This document shows, piece by piece, positions 18,628-27,266 of a stretch of 55,407 bases of DNA (positions within the stretch are counted from its first letter, which is position 1; each line of letters starts with the position of its first letter). The notes under the pieces are model-generated. The model searched no databases and was not told the DNA's origin. It saw only the letters and a program-made list of their open reading frames with translations. Source of the DNA: an uncultured Cellvibrio sp. (GTDB lineage Bacteria > Pseudomonadota > Gammaproteobacteria > Pseudomonadales > Cellvibrionaceae); contig CAMLML010000026.1 in assembly GCA_946481095.1 (NCBI GenBank), forward strand, positions 1-55,407, in the 5' to 3' direction. The translations under genes were made by a program, and so were the position numbers.

Positions 18628-19302
18628 CTAGTTGGTTTCTTTTCCCAAAAACTCTTTTTCGGAAATAACATTATAGGTATTTTTATTAGCGTCATACTCC
18701 AGCAAAACCACTTTATCACCATGATGGAACTCTACATTGTTCATCGATCGGACTTTTAAAATAAGACCTGCGCCACCGTCGTCGAGAAATGCCTCACCAA
18801 AATCCTGATCTACTCGCGATGAGCGAACAATCGCCGTTTGGCCCAATATGACTTTTTGAATTTGTTGTTCCGCTTTCGCAAAAAACTTGCGCAAAGGTTT
18901 AATGACCTGCGCAGTTATTAGCACAGACAGATACAAAGATCCGAAAAAAATAGGAATGCCGGTTAAATATCGTATCCAACCGTGACCAAATAATGTCACC
19001 GAAAAAAGACTGATGTAATAGCTAATCATCCAACCCGCCAAAGCGATAAAACTAATCACTATGGTCAGGGGCACACCATTGAGACCCAGTTTCATTAACA
19101 ACCCCGAAAACATTTCAGCAAACGTGTGCTCACCCTGGGCATTTAAGCTCATCTGCCCATCAAGCTCGGGGATATCAACATCCAACGCATCTATTTCAAT
19201 AAAACCAAATAAAGCAAATATCCAATATAAAATCGCAATGCCCAAAAAAAACGTGAATATTGCCGTTGGAAAGCTGGAGATCATTAACAATAAATCGCTC
19301 AT
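18628..19302 (-). CDS. NfeD/YqiJ-like inner-membrane protein with OB fold
   Basis: This 224-residue protein has an N-terminal membrane span (about 11-33), two or three central spans (about 78-135) and a C-terminal soluble OB-fold-like domain (about 150-224, ILGQTAIVRSSRVDQDFGEAF then HHGDKVVLLEYDANKNTYNV). This is the plan of YqiJ and NfeD1b proteins, which partner flotillins. AAGGAAAG precedes the ATG. It is followed after 91 bases by the flotillin gene. Confidence 0.85.
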   Translation of the reverse strand: MSDLLLMISSFPTAIFTFFLGIAILYWIFALFGFIEIDALDVDIPELDGQMSLNAQGEHTFAEMFSGLLMKLGLNGVPLTIVISFIALAGWMISYYISLFSVTLFGHGWIRYLTGIPIFFGSLYLSVLITAQVIKPLRKFFAKAEQQIQKVILGQTAIVRSSRVDQDFGEAFLDDGGAGLILKVRSMNNVEFHHGDKVVLLEYDANKNTYNVISEKEFLGKETN

Positions 19303-19374
19303 AAGCTACTTTCCTTCTTTTTCATTTGAAAATAATCACGCACACAATTCCAACGCAATATCAAACCAATCACA

Positions 19375-20094
19375 TTAACCATTGGCTGAACCAGAATCCG
19401 TCGCAGCCTGCTGGCTCTTTTTAATTCTTTCCAACACTGCATTGGCTGATGCACCCGAAGTTGCAATACCGGCTGCTTCCAATTTTGATCGCAATGAATC
19501 ATCACTGGTGGCTGCCGCCATTTCACCTGCTGCTTTTATTTGTGCATCTTTCAAGGCTTGACGCTCTTTAATACGTTCAAGTGATTCCATAGCCGTACTC
19601 ATTTTGGAGTTGGAACCACTATGCCTTTCCGCAACTGCTGATTGCGCTTTTTGCACTTGTTCAGTGGCCTTAATCGTATCAACTTGTTGCTTCAAACGCT
19701 TGAGGTTTTTTTCTGCCAGGCTAATCGCCGTGCGCAACTTTTCAACACTTTGCGTATAATTGGCTGCTGATTCTTTTTCCATAGTCAAACTATTTTCAAG
19801 CTCGGCTATTCTTTCAGCAACTTCCATCGCCAATTTCTCATCCGATTTTTCCAACGCTTTGACAACATAAGCCTCATGCTCGGCAATTGATTTTTGCAAC
19901 TGGCTGGATTTTTCTTCAGCCAATTTTTGACGCGCCATAATTTCAGCAAGGCTGTCTTTTGATCGTTTCAATTCTTCAGCCGCATCGCGTACTTCCTGAT
20001 CCAGAATGCGCAGAGCCTGACTATCGACAATGGCTTCACCGGCTTCGTTTACACCACCACGCAAGGCTGTGATCATTTTCGCCCAGATATTCAT
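19375..20094 (-). CDS. PspA/IM30 (ESCRT-III-like) family protein, YjfJ type
   Basis: The protein has 239 residues and is almost entirely helical. An N-terminal amphipathic helix (MNIWAKMITALRGGVNEAGEAIVD) is followed by a long coiled coil (about 28-160) and a shorter helical tail, as in PspA, Vipp1 and YjfJ. Such proteins polymerise on stressed inner membranes. GAGAGG precedes the ATG. It lies 18 bases after the DUF2170 gene, the same pairing as yjfI-yjfJ in E. coli, which supports the YjfJ subtype over classical PspA. No pspBC or pspF homologue is in the window. Confidence 0.9.
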   Translation of the reverse strand: MNIWAKMITALRGGVNEAGEAIVDSQALRILDQEVRDAAEELKRSKDSLAEIMARQKLAEEKSSQLQKSIAEHEAYVVKALEKSDEKLAMEVAERIAELENSLTMEKESAANYTQSVEKLRTAISLAEKNLKRLKQQVDTIKATEQVQKAQSAVAERHSGSNSKMSTAMESLERIKERQALKDAQIKAAGEMAAATSDDSLRSKLEAAGIATSGASANAVLERIKKSQQAATDSGSANG

Positions 20095-20112
20095 AAAATT
20101 TACCTCTCACCA

Positions 20113-20742
20113 TTAGTTAATTAAAAATTCACTGTAAGCCTGGGTTGCCTGAATAACATTCGACGCCAGGATTTCAATTTCAAAAATTACATCCTGCATA
20201 CCGGAGGCCGAACTCAAAGCACCGTACATTTGATAACAATCATCTCCATCGATTCTGTCCAGACTGATATTGGACAGCGGAAAATATTTGTGAGTACGCA
20301 ATACCGTTTCATTAAATATGGCCACATCTTTGACATCCGATGCTGACCACAACATAGCCTCAACCAAAATTTGTTCGCCAGATACAGTCAAAAATAATGG
20401 CAAATCGCCATATTCATTCATCACCAGATGCACCACCGGCTCAATCCCATCAATCAACTCAAGCTCAGCGCGACCTGATGCAAACAAATCCGCTTTTGCC
20501 AAAGCATCGTGCAGGCTCTGCGTAGTCCAACGATTAACAATGTCACTCATTCGATCTTCTCCTTTGGTTGATAAAGACAGTTCAGAAACACGCTGTTTGG
20601 CAGAAACCCTTAACTCCATCTCCAACAATGACAGGCGGCGCGCATTCTCCGGGAGAATCCACACTTCTTTTTTAACCAACCCCTGCTCACGCAGCCGGTT
20701 TCGGTATTCGCGCTGGTAATGTGCTGATGATTTTTTCTGCAT
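20113..20742 (-). CDS. DUF2170 (YjfI-like) protein, first gene of the operon
   Basis: The protein has 209 residues. The N-terminal 50 residues are basic and helical (YQREYRNRLREQGLVKKEVWI), of the kind seen in small DNA-binding heads. The remainder is an alpha/beta DUF2170 domain with LYDGDDCYQMY-like and LPLFLTVSGEQILVEAML strands. Function is not established. It leads the PspA-flotillin operon and its own upstream region carries a two-copy operator-like repeat, so self-regulation is possible. No clear ribosome-binding site precedes the ATG at 20742. Confidence 0.78.
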   Translation of the reverse strand: MQKKSSAHYQREYRNRLREQGLVKKEVWILPENARRLSLLEMELRVSAKQRVSELSLSTKGEDRMSDIVNRWTTQSLHDALAKADLFASGRAELELIDGIEPVVHLVMNEYGDLPLFLTVSGEQILVEAMLWSASDVKDVAIFNETVLRTHKYFPLSNISLDRIDGDDCYQMYGALSSASGMQDVIFEIEILASNVIQATQAYSEFLIN

Positions 20743-20759
20743 GAGCGAACATTAATTTA

Positions 20760-20795
20760 TTACATGTGATATTTCAATGCTTACATGTAATATTT
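20760..20795 (-). promoter_or_regulatory. Tandem operator-like direct repeats before the DUF2170-PspA operon
   Basis: Two near-identical 15-mers (TTACATGTGATATTT at 20760 and TTACATGTAATATTT at 20781; one mismatch) lie exactly 21 bases apart, two helical turns. The TTACATGTAA core of the second is itself a perfect palindrome. They lie 18 to 53 bases upstream of the start codon and overlap the likely promoter: on the minus strand a TTGCCA hexamer lies about 17 bases before an AT-rich -10-like stretch. This is a good candidate binding site for a dimeric regulator. Which one is unknown. Confidence 0.6.
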
Positions 20796-21030
20796 TTTAT
20801 TCTCGATGAAAATGGCAACGCACTGATTCTTATAGAATAAATTTCATTGAAATGCTTTTTAATACCCAATACTCGGAACTTTGCCAAACAGGAATAACAA
20901 AAAAATCTAAACCCGATTTTCAGTCAAGCAATTCCCAACTCATCAACGTGCGCTTTCACACGCAGATGCTATAACTAATTGGCACTGCCATAAAAACCAT
21001 TAATAACCTGCACAAGTATCCGAGTCACTC

Positions 21031-24000
21031 ATGACGCGATTTTTAATCTTTTCCAAACCTGTGTTTTGGCAATGGTCAGGCATCCTGACTCTAGTGTTCA
21101 CCTGCTTCTGTACCGGACTGAATACAAATGCAGAAACAGTAGGAAATACAGAGCTCTACCCTAAAAAAATGCATTTCCGCAACATCATGCAAAATCAGGA
21201 TATTGCGTTGGGTGAAGTCGAAGCCATCACTCAGGACCATGAAGGATTTATGTGGCTGGGGGGACGCAATGCTCTCTTGAGATACGATGGTTATGAATTT
21301 CTCAATATTCCCGTAGTCAACCTTGATGACCCAACACAAACCTCATCAGCCAGCCAGATAGTCGAACTATTTGAAGACAGCCGCAAAAATCTTTGGGTCG
21401 CATCGCGCACGGGTCTTTTTCTTTATGATCGCTCCCGTGAAGAATTACATCAGCTACGAAATAAAGAGGGCGTCACTCTTTTTAAAGATGCAGTTTATTC
21501 TCTTGAGGAATCCACCGATGGAAAACTATTGATTGGAACCGCTGCCGGTCTTTTAATCGTTGATACAACCAATCTCGAACAACAAACCCTGTTTCCAGGC
21601 AAGATTGTCTACGAAATATTAACAGTCAAGGATAAGGTTTGGCTGGGCATGACAGATGGCATGGTTAACCTGGACTGGGTCAGTAAAAAACATACCCTGA
21701 TAGTACCCAACCCTGCCAATCCGGAATCTACCGCAGACAACACTATTTGGGGATTGGCTATAGATAATGACCTGAATATATGGGCAGGCAGTGACAATGG
21801 TATTTACCGCTTGCATGCTGCAACCGGAGTTATTACGCATTACACGCATGATCCAAATAATGTCTACAGCATTGCCGAAAAAATTTGCCGCAAACTGCTG
21901 GTTGATAAAAAAGGACGGGTTTGGTCAGCAAGTGACGCTGGAGGAATAAGCCTGTATGACCAACCCAATGATCGCTTTATTCGCTTCTCTCACCAGGGCG
22001 GCACACCCGGCCACCTTAGCAGTAATTCCGTGCGCAGTATTTATGAAGACAAGATCGGCGATCTATGGGTTGGCACCTATCCCTCCGGAGTCAACATCTA
22101 CGATCAATCAACAGCAGCCATCACCGCTTATAAAAAAGGTGTGTTTCTCGATCAAGGCTTGCTCGATAACAATGTTGAAGCTATAGAAGAAGACGACAAT
22201 GGAAATATTTGGATAGGCGCTGGCGGCATTAGCTATCTGGATCGCCAAACAGAAATATTTAGACATTACCAACACAATATTGGCAAAGATTCGCGTGCAG
22301 ATTCAGGCTCGGTATTAAATGGCGTAATTGATTCAGACGGTGAACTTCGGTTCGGCTCCTGGGCGCATGGCATTCAGTTATACGACAAGGAAAAAGATCG
22401 ATTTAATGAAATACCTTCTGACCCAACCCAGGTCAAACGGGGGCAGAAAACCGGTACCAAACTTAATGATCAAATGGTGTGGAGTGTTTACGAGGATCGC
22501 CAGAAAAATATCTGGATAACAACTCACTTCAACGGCCTGACCAAATTCGATAAGAAGACCGGTGTCTATACTTTTTATCCCCATGACAACACAGACCCAA
22601 CCACTATTTCCAGTGCATTGGCATGGATTTCATTTGAAGATTCCCAGGGACGTTTTTGGGTAGGCACAGCTTATGGACTCAATCTGATGGACAGGGAAAA
22701 AGGAACATTCAAACAATATTTACCTAACGCCAATCCCTCGAATGGGCTGGCGGATGGCTCGGTACTTTCAATCGCCGAAGACCCTGCCGGCCGGGTATGG
22801 TTTGGCACTGATGCAGGGCTACACCTTTATCACCCCGAAACAGACAACTTTACTGTTTATGGACATAAAAACGGATTTGTTGATCAAGGCATAAGAGCTA
22901 TTGTCCCGGACCAATCAGGCAACTTGTGGTTAGGTACTAATAACGGGATAACCATGTTTAACCCCGATATCAACCTGGTAAAAAATTACACGCGTCACAA
23001 TGGAGAATTGATCGGCGGCATAACCACCGGTTCGGGAATTGCCATTCGCACTGGCGAAATCGCTTTTGGTAGCCGCAACGGGCTTTTTATTTTTGACACA
23101 GCCAAGCTACTGGTTAATGAAATAGCGCCTCCGGTGGTATTTACCGATTTCAGAATTTTCACCCAGAAAGTGGCTATTGGCGGCACCGACAACATACTCC
23201 CCGCAGCCATCAATCAAACCAATCAAATAACCCTGGATTACACCAAATCCATGATCTCTTTCAGTTTTGCTGCGCTGAATTACCGCGACTCGGAAAAAAA
23301 CCAATACGCTTACAGGCTCGAAGGATTCGATGACAAATGGCGCGAGGTAGGCAATCAACGCACTGCGCTCTACACCAACCTACCCGCAGGCAAATATAAA
23401 TTTCATGTCAAAGCCAGCAACAACGATGGCATTTGGAATGCTGATGGACGCAGCATTGCATTGATCGTATTACCGCCCCCCTGGAAAACCTGGTGGGCTT
23501 ACAGCCTCTATTTTTTAATTGTTGTGACGCTGTTGCTATATTTTGCTTACACACAACACAAAAAAGTACTCGACGAGAGAAAAACCAGTCACGACCTTGA
23601 ATTAAAAGTCGCCGAGCGCACAGCTGAGTTGCAAATTAAAAATGGTGAGCTGGAAAACGCTTACGCGCAATTGGAAGCGATCAGCTTGTCCGACCCACTG
23701 ACCGGATTAAACAACCGTCGTTATTTGCAAAAATTAATTCCCATGGACATTGCAAAAGTCCAACGCGAATATAATCATAAAATTTTCAATCGCCCCGAGA
23801 AAAAACCCTCTCTGGATTTAACTTTTTTTATTCTCGATGTGGATTATTTCAAATCGGTTAACGATGTACACGGCCACAACGCTGGTGACCAATTGCTGAT
23901 TCAATTATCAGACCTGCTCACCAAAATCTGCCGCGAGTCCGATTGTGTGGTGCGCTGGGGTGGAGAAGAATTTTTAATTGTTAGCCGATTCGCTGATCGG

Positions 24001-24351
24001 AATGAAGCACCCTTGATGTCAGAGCGTATTCGCAAAAGCATAGAGAAACATGATTTCGTATTGCCCAATGGCGGCACATTGAAAAAAACCTGCTCGATTG
24101 GATTTGCCTGTTATCCGTTCCTGCGCGATCAACCTCTGGCACTCTCATGGGAACAAGTTATTGATATAGCCGACCGAGCACTTTATGCCGCCAAAAAATC
24201 CGGACGCAACCGTTGTATCGGAATTGCCGCCAATCAAATCACTGACGGTGATGTTTTATATCAGCGTATTTGTAGCGATATACAACTTATGATTGACAAT
24301 CAAGAACTCGCTGTAATTAGCAGTACTGACGATAAAATCATATGGGAATAA
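21031..24351 (+). CDS. Two-component-propeller diguanylate cyclase (Reg_prop / Y_Y_Y / GGDEF)
   Basis: The protein has 1106 residues. A signal or anchor sequence (about 10-38) is followed by a large periplasmic region of Reg_prop repeats (FMWLGGRNALLRYDG, IWIGAGGISYLDR, RVWFGTDAGLHLYHPE and others; about 60-690). A Y_Y_Y domain (about 710-810, YRLEGFDDKWREVGNQRTALYTNLPAGKYKF) precedes one membrane span (about 822-845), a coiled coil and a GGDEF domain (about 880-1060). The active-site loop is RWGGEEF, so it should make cyclic-di-GMP. In cellulolytic bacteria such sensors often detect oligosaccharides; the ligand here is unknown. It diverges from the DUF2170 operon across a 288-base gap. Confidence 0.93.
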   Translation: MTRFLIFSKPVFWQWSGILTLVFTCFCTGLNTNAETVGNTELYPKKMHFRNIMQNQDIALGEVEAITQDHEGFMWLGGRNALLRYDGYEFLNIPVVNLDDPTQTSSASQIVELFEDSRKNLWVASRTGLFLYDRSREELHQLRNKEGVTLFKDAVYSLEESTDGKLLIGTAAGLLIVDTTNLEQQTLFPGKIVYEILTVKDKVWLGMTDGMVNLDWVSKKHTLIVPNPANPESTADNTIWGLAIDNDLNIWAGSDNGIYRLHAATGVITHYTHDPNNVYSIAEKICRKLLVDKKGRVWSASDAGGISLYDQPNDRFIRFSHQGGTPGHLSSNSVRSIYEDKIGDLWVGTYPSGVNIYDQSTAAITAYKKGVFLDQGLLDNNVEAIEEDDNGNIWIGAGGISYLDRQTEIFRHYQHNIGKDSRADSGSVLNGVIDSDGELRFGSWAHGIQLYDKEKDRFNEIPSDPTQVKRGQKTGTKLNDQMVWSVYEDRQKNIWITTHFNGLTKFDKKTGVYTFYPHDNTDPTTISSALAWISFEDSQGRFWVGTAYGLNLMDREKGTFKQYLPNANPSNGLADGSVLSIAEDPAGRVWFGTDAGLHLYHPETDNFTVYGHKNGFVDQGIRAIVPDQSGNLWLGTNNGITMFNPDINLVKNYTRHNGELIGGITTGSGIAIRTGEIAFGSRNGLFIFDTAKLLVNEIAPPVVFTDFRIFTQKVAIGGTDNILPAAINQTNQITLDYTKSMISFSFAALNYRDSEKNQYAYRLEGFDDKWREVGNQRTALYTNLPAGKYKFHVKASNNDGIWNADGRSIALIVLPPPWKTWWAYSLYFLIVVTLLLYFAYTQHKKVLDERKTSHDLELKVAERTAELQIKNGELENAYAQLEAISLSDPLTGLNNRRYLQKLIPMDIAKVQREYNHKIFNRPEKKPSLDLTFFILDVDYFKSVNDVHGHNAGDQLLIQLSDLLTKICRESDCVVRWGGEEFLIVSRFADRNEAPLMSERIRKSIEKHDFVLPNGGTLKKTCSIGFACYPFLRDQPLALSWEQVIDIADRALYAAKKSGRNRCIGIAANQITDGDVLYQRICSDIQLMIDNQELAVISSTDDKIIWE

Positions 24352-24361
24352 TTTATGTGCA

Positions 24362-24377
24362 AAACGACCTGTCGTTT
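24362..24377 (+). terminator. Short hairpin after the GGDEF gene
   Basis: AAACGAC-CT-GTCGTTT is followed by GTCACTTTTT. It lies between convergent genes, just before the smrA stop codon at 24379. The stem is short, so it is only a possible terminator. Confidence 0.35.
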
Positions 24378-24378
24378 G

Positions 24379-24960
24379 TCACTTTTTATTATGCAACTCC
24401 CAGGTTTCCAATTTTTTCTTCGCACTCTTTCGAAGAAGAACATAGGTAGCGCCAACCCAGCCATGTTGTTTTTGTGCAGAATGAAATGCCAACACCTCCT
24501 GAAATTGGGGCAACCAATGAGCAATACAACTTTTTAATTGCGCAGGCTGATCTCGCCCCTCACCTTTTCCGTGTGTAATCAGCGCACAACGAATGTCGTG
24601 CGTCATACAATCCTTGATAAATTGAAATACCGCCTGACGCGCTTGATCAACCGTCATATGATGCAAATCCAGGCGCGCATCTATTTGATATTTCCCCAAA
24701 CGCAAATTGCGATAAACACCGGTTTGCACACCATCGCGTTTAAATTCAATAATGGCTAATGGTTCAACGGGTTCAATATATTCGCCCGACAAAAAGTTTT
24801 TATCTTTCGCCAACTCAGCAGTGGCTGCTTTGCGACGGGTTACGATATTAATTTTATCTTCATACGCAGTCGTCAAAGTGACTTTCTCTTCCACTTTGAT
24901 GGGTTTGACATCTTTCATTTGTTGAAAGAATAAATTGTTATCATCTTTAGAGTCAGGCAT
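24379..24960 (-). CDS. smrA: Smr-domain DNA endonuclease SmrA
   Basis: The protein has 193 residues from the ATG at 24960 (MPDSKDDNNLFFQQMKDVKPI). The start of SmrA proteins usually has this FxxxMxDVxPL segment, so I reject the upstream in-frame TTG at 25005. The C-terminal Smr domain (about 100-185) shows LDLHHMTVDQA and the ITHGKGEG loop, typical of MutS2-like nicking nucleases. Its cellular role is not well defined. It follows the NAD island by 63 bases and may be read through from it. Confidence 0.85.
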   Translation of the reverse strand: MPDSKDDNNLFFQQMKDVKPIKVEEKVTLTTAYEDKINIVTRRKAATAELAKDKNFLSGEYIEPVEPLAIIEFKRDGVQTGVYRNLRLGKYQIDARLDLHHMTVDQARQAVFQFIKDCMTHDIRCALITHGKGEGRDQPAQLKSCIAHWLPQFQEVLAFHSAQKQHGWVGATYVLLRKSAKKKLETWELHNKK

Positions 24961-25023
24961 AAATCGATCACAGTAGAAATCAAATTGACCGAAATCATAA
25001 CCCAATAATCCAAATCAGGGCTA

Positions 25024-26115
25024 TCACTTCGAAGAATATGCGATGAGTTTTTGATAATGCCAATCGGCTATATCAGCCAGTAGCGCGCTTTCCGAAAATC
25101 CCAGGTATAAATATAACGCTTTGTTACTGGTTAGCTGGCTTAATGTGTCGTCTCTGTTCTTAAAATAATCAACATTCATTTTCCAAAGATCAATAGAAAA
25201 CTGCAGAGCATCTTCTACTGAACAGCGAATAGCAGGATTGACATAAGGGAATAGATAAGGAGCGCGCGTAATTTCACCATTTGGTAGTTGCATTACCAAA
25301 CCGGCATCTGCGGCATCCAGAAAAAAATCCCGCGCATCAAGAATTTCATTATTATTTCGCTCCAGCAACGTTCGAACCTTTACGGGCTTAATGTTCTGTT
25401 TCTGTAATAAACGAATAATAAATTCAATTGTTTTACCTGAAAATTGATCAGTATCCAAAAGCTCATAGTCACCAACAGGAATGAATTGTAATTGCAGATC
25501 AATTTCATTAGTTCCCGGCCTGGACACAAATCGTTTAAATACCGTTCCACCTACATCATAAAGCCGTGAAATGGAAAGCGAATAATCCGCTTGAATAGTC
25601 TGATCCAAACTAATCGCGGGTTTATCGCTATTTTTAATTAATTCAGAGGAATTCCATAAATGAGAACAAACCTTCGAATAATAAGGCTGAATCAATTCAA
25701 CCAATCTGTCCTCAAGCCGATGTGACTGCCGGATCAAATCCAGAGATAATTTATCTGATTTTAATGTAGAGAAACCCTGTTGCTGTCGAATCCCACTGGA
25801 AGAAATAGATGAATGTCCCTGTACAAATAAAACTCGCTCTGACGATAATGCTTTATATTTTTCGAATTCGTGTTCGTACCCTGGACGATTCACAACCACA
25901 CAATTCCCTTTCAACCTAAAGGTTTGTGCAAACCGGGCGTTGTCTGCACCACAAACATAAAAAACAGGAATCGACGATGCAAGATGACGAAAAATATATG
26001 CCTGTAATCGAACAATCACATCCGTAAAATTAATGGCCACCTGATTAAAAACACCTTCCCAGGGATCAATAGATAACCAATCATTTTCAGCTATTGCGTT
26101 TTGTATTAATTGCAT
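25024..26115 (-). CDS. C-terminal part of a split NadD/NMNAT-like nucleotidyltransferase
   Basis: This 363-residue reading is the in-frame continuation of the gene at 26140-26487 after one TAA codon. Its first 110 residues hold the second half of a nucleotidyltransferase: VFYVCGADNARFAQ (the GxD strand), VVVNRPGYE and SSSGIRQ (the ISSxxIR nucleotide-binding motif). The rest (about 150-363) is a separate domain containing LLDTDQFSGKTIEFI, which resembles a degenerate PRPP-binding loop of type I phosphoribosyltransferases. Translation could restart at the ATG at 26115, which has GGAAGG just before it, or the protein may need read-through. Without the N-terminal HYGH motif this part alone should not be an active adenylyltransferase. 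Confidence 0.7.
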   Translation of the reverse strand: MQLIQNAIAENDWLSIDPWEGVFNQVAINFTDVIVRLQAYIFRHLASSIPVFYVCGADNARFAQTFRLKGNCVVVNRPGYEHEFEKYKALSSERVLFVQGHSSISSSGIRQQQGFSTLKSDKLSLDLIRQSHRLEDRLVELIQPYYSKVCSHLWNSSELIKNSDKPAISLDQTIQADYSLSISRLYDVGGTVFKRFVSRPGTNEIDLQLQFIPVGDYELLDTDQFSGKTIEFIIRLLQKQNIKPVKVRTLLERNNNEILDARDFFLDAADAGLVMQLPNGEITRAPYLFPYVNPAIRCSVEDALQFSIDLWKMNVDYFKNRDDTLSQLTSNKALYLYLGFSESALLADIADWHYQKLIAYSSK

Positions 26116-26139
26116 TCGCCTTCCAACACTTAACCATTG

Positions 26140-26487
26140 TTAGCCAGCACATTTACGGCTAATGTATTCATCGTGACCCGGTGAAATATAACCCATCAAT
26201 ACTTGCCATCCCTGTTGTTCCAATGCCTGTTTTGCCGTACTCATCATTTCAATATGCCCATAATGAATCGGGCAAAATGAACCTGTAGTCAAAATCACGC
26301 AGGATTTTTCTGACAAACGATTTTCAAACCCCAATGGAGTACAAAGTAAATCCAAAGATTCATTAATATTTTTGTTGGTTAAATCCATATCATAAAAAAA
26401 TCCGGATCTCTCAATAAAATCAAAACCAAAACGGTAATAAAGATCGGCATAAAAATAGTCGCGCTCGATTTTCCATAACTGATTCAT
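26140..26487 (-). CDS. N-terminal part of a split NadD/NMNAT-like nucleotidyltransferase
   Basis: These 115 residues carry the first half of the adenylyltransferase: TTGSFCPIHYGHIEMM (the H-x-G-H signature of nucleotidyltransferases) and YISPGHDEY. The reading frame ends at a TAA at 26140-26142. Eight codons later the same frame meets the ATG of the 25024-26115 gene, and the second half of the domain follows without a shift. The simplest reading is one gene of about 488 codons broken by a nonsense codon. Alternatives are read-through, two co-folding chains or a sequence error. The start overlaps the oxygenase stop by four bases (ATGA), so translation is coupled. NaMN or NMN would be the expected substrate in this NAD cluster. 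Confidence 0.7.
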   Translation of the reverse strand: MNQLWKIERDYFYADLYYRFGFDFIERSGFFYDMDLTNKNINESLDLLCTPLGFENRLSEKSCVILTTGSFCPIHYGHIEMMSTAKQALEQQGWQVLMGYISPGHDEYISRKCAG

Positions 26488-27266
26488 TTTATCGCTTCAA
26501 AAATAATGTCGGTACGAATAATTATTCGCGGATCTGTGCCCAGATATTCAGCAACATCATGGCATCGTCTGTGTAAAAATAATAAGGCCCTGCCCGCTTT
26601 TGGCTTACAAGCAAACTGCACTTCCGAATCAACCGCTTCACGAGTCCAATCACTGTGATTGCGATTCCAAATAGATGATGTTTGTTTATCATCAATCATT
26701 CGGGTCTCACCACCCTGTTTATTGCCGCCTTGATCATGGCTTGTTAAATAGACGATCAGGGACATCAAGCCACGCAAATTATCATCAGAATAAATAAAAC
26801 CAGCGTCATAATGTGGCAAATGTTTTCCCCGTTTTTCATAACACATAAAACGCAGTAATGGTGACACCGCTACCGGTTTCCATTTCCGTCGGTATGTATC
26901 GCCCTGCCACCAGTCAGTCAACGTCATGTCATTTGCTTTTATGACATCAATAGATGACGATATTTTTTGCCAAATCATTTCTGCCAATTCAGGTGACCAT
27001 ATATTGGCTCGTATCGATCCCACATTTTCTTCTTCACTTTTTGGATTGCCCTGATAATTCACGGCCACCAATGCAGGTGCTGATTGCATTAAACGAATCA
27101 AATCATCACATTCTTTCTGACTCAAAACGCCATCAACAACATTCGCCCAAACATTATTCTGAACAATCAAATCAGATTGATCCAATAAAGCAGGAACAGA
27201 TTCAGGTTCCCAGCCAGCAGGTAATTTGGATAAATCCGGTTTGGTTGTAATAATCAACGGATGCAT
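26484..27266 (-). CDS. 2-oxoglutarate/Fe(II) oxygenase in the NAD island (oxygenase A)
   Basis: This 260-residue soluble protein has the prolyl-4-hydroxylase-like double-stranded beta-helix. The iron ligands are visible: H-x-D in KHLPHYDAGF and a distal His in LFLHRRCHDV. RIIIRTD supplies the Arg that would hold 2-oxoglutarate. The N-terminal 40 residues have no assigned domain. It begins immediately after the nadE stop and ends in a four-base overlap with the nucleotidyltransferase, so it is translationally coupled to NAD-synthesis genes. Its substrate is unknown; a pyridine compound, protein or nucleic-acid base are all possible. Confidence 0.82.
   Translation of the reverse strand: MHPLIITTKPDLSKLPAGWEPESVPALLDQSDLIVQNNVWANVVDGVLSQKECDDLIRLMQSAPALVAVNYQGNPKSEEENVGSIRANIWSPELAEMIWQKISSSIDVIKANDMTLTDWWQGDTYRRKWKPVAVSPLLRFMCYEKRGKHLPHYDAGFIYSDDNLRGLMSLIVYLTSHDQGGNKQGGETRMIDDKQTSSIWNRNHSDWTREAVDSEVQFACKPKAGRALLFLHRRCHDVAEYLGTDPRIIIRTDIIFEAIK

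Noticed and set aside
20743..21030. Sigma-54 promoter for the PspA operon
   Set aside because: No convincing -24/-12 GG...GC element at the right distance was found on the minus strand.
25024..26487. Frameshift in the nucleotidyltransferase gene
   Set aside because: Translation across the junction stays in the same frame; the break is a single TAA codon, not an insertion or deletion.
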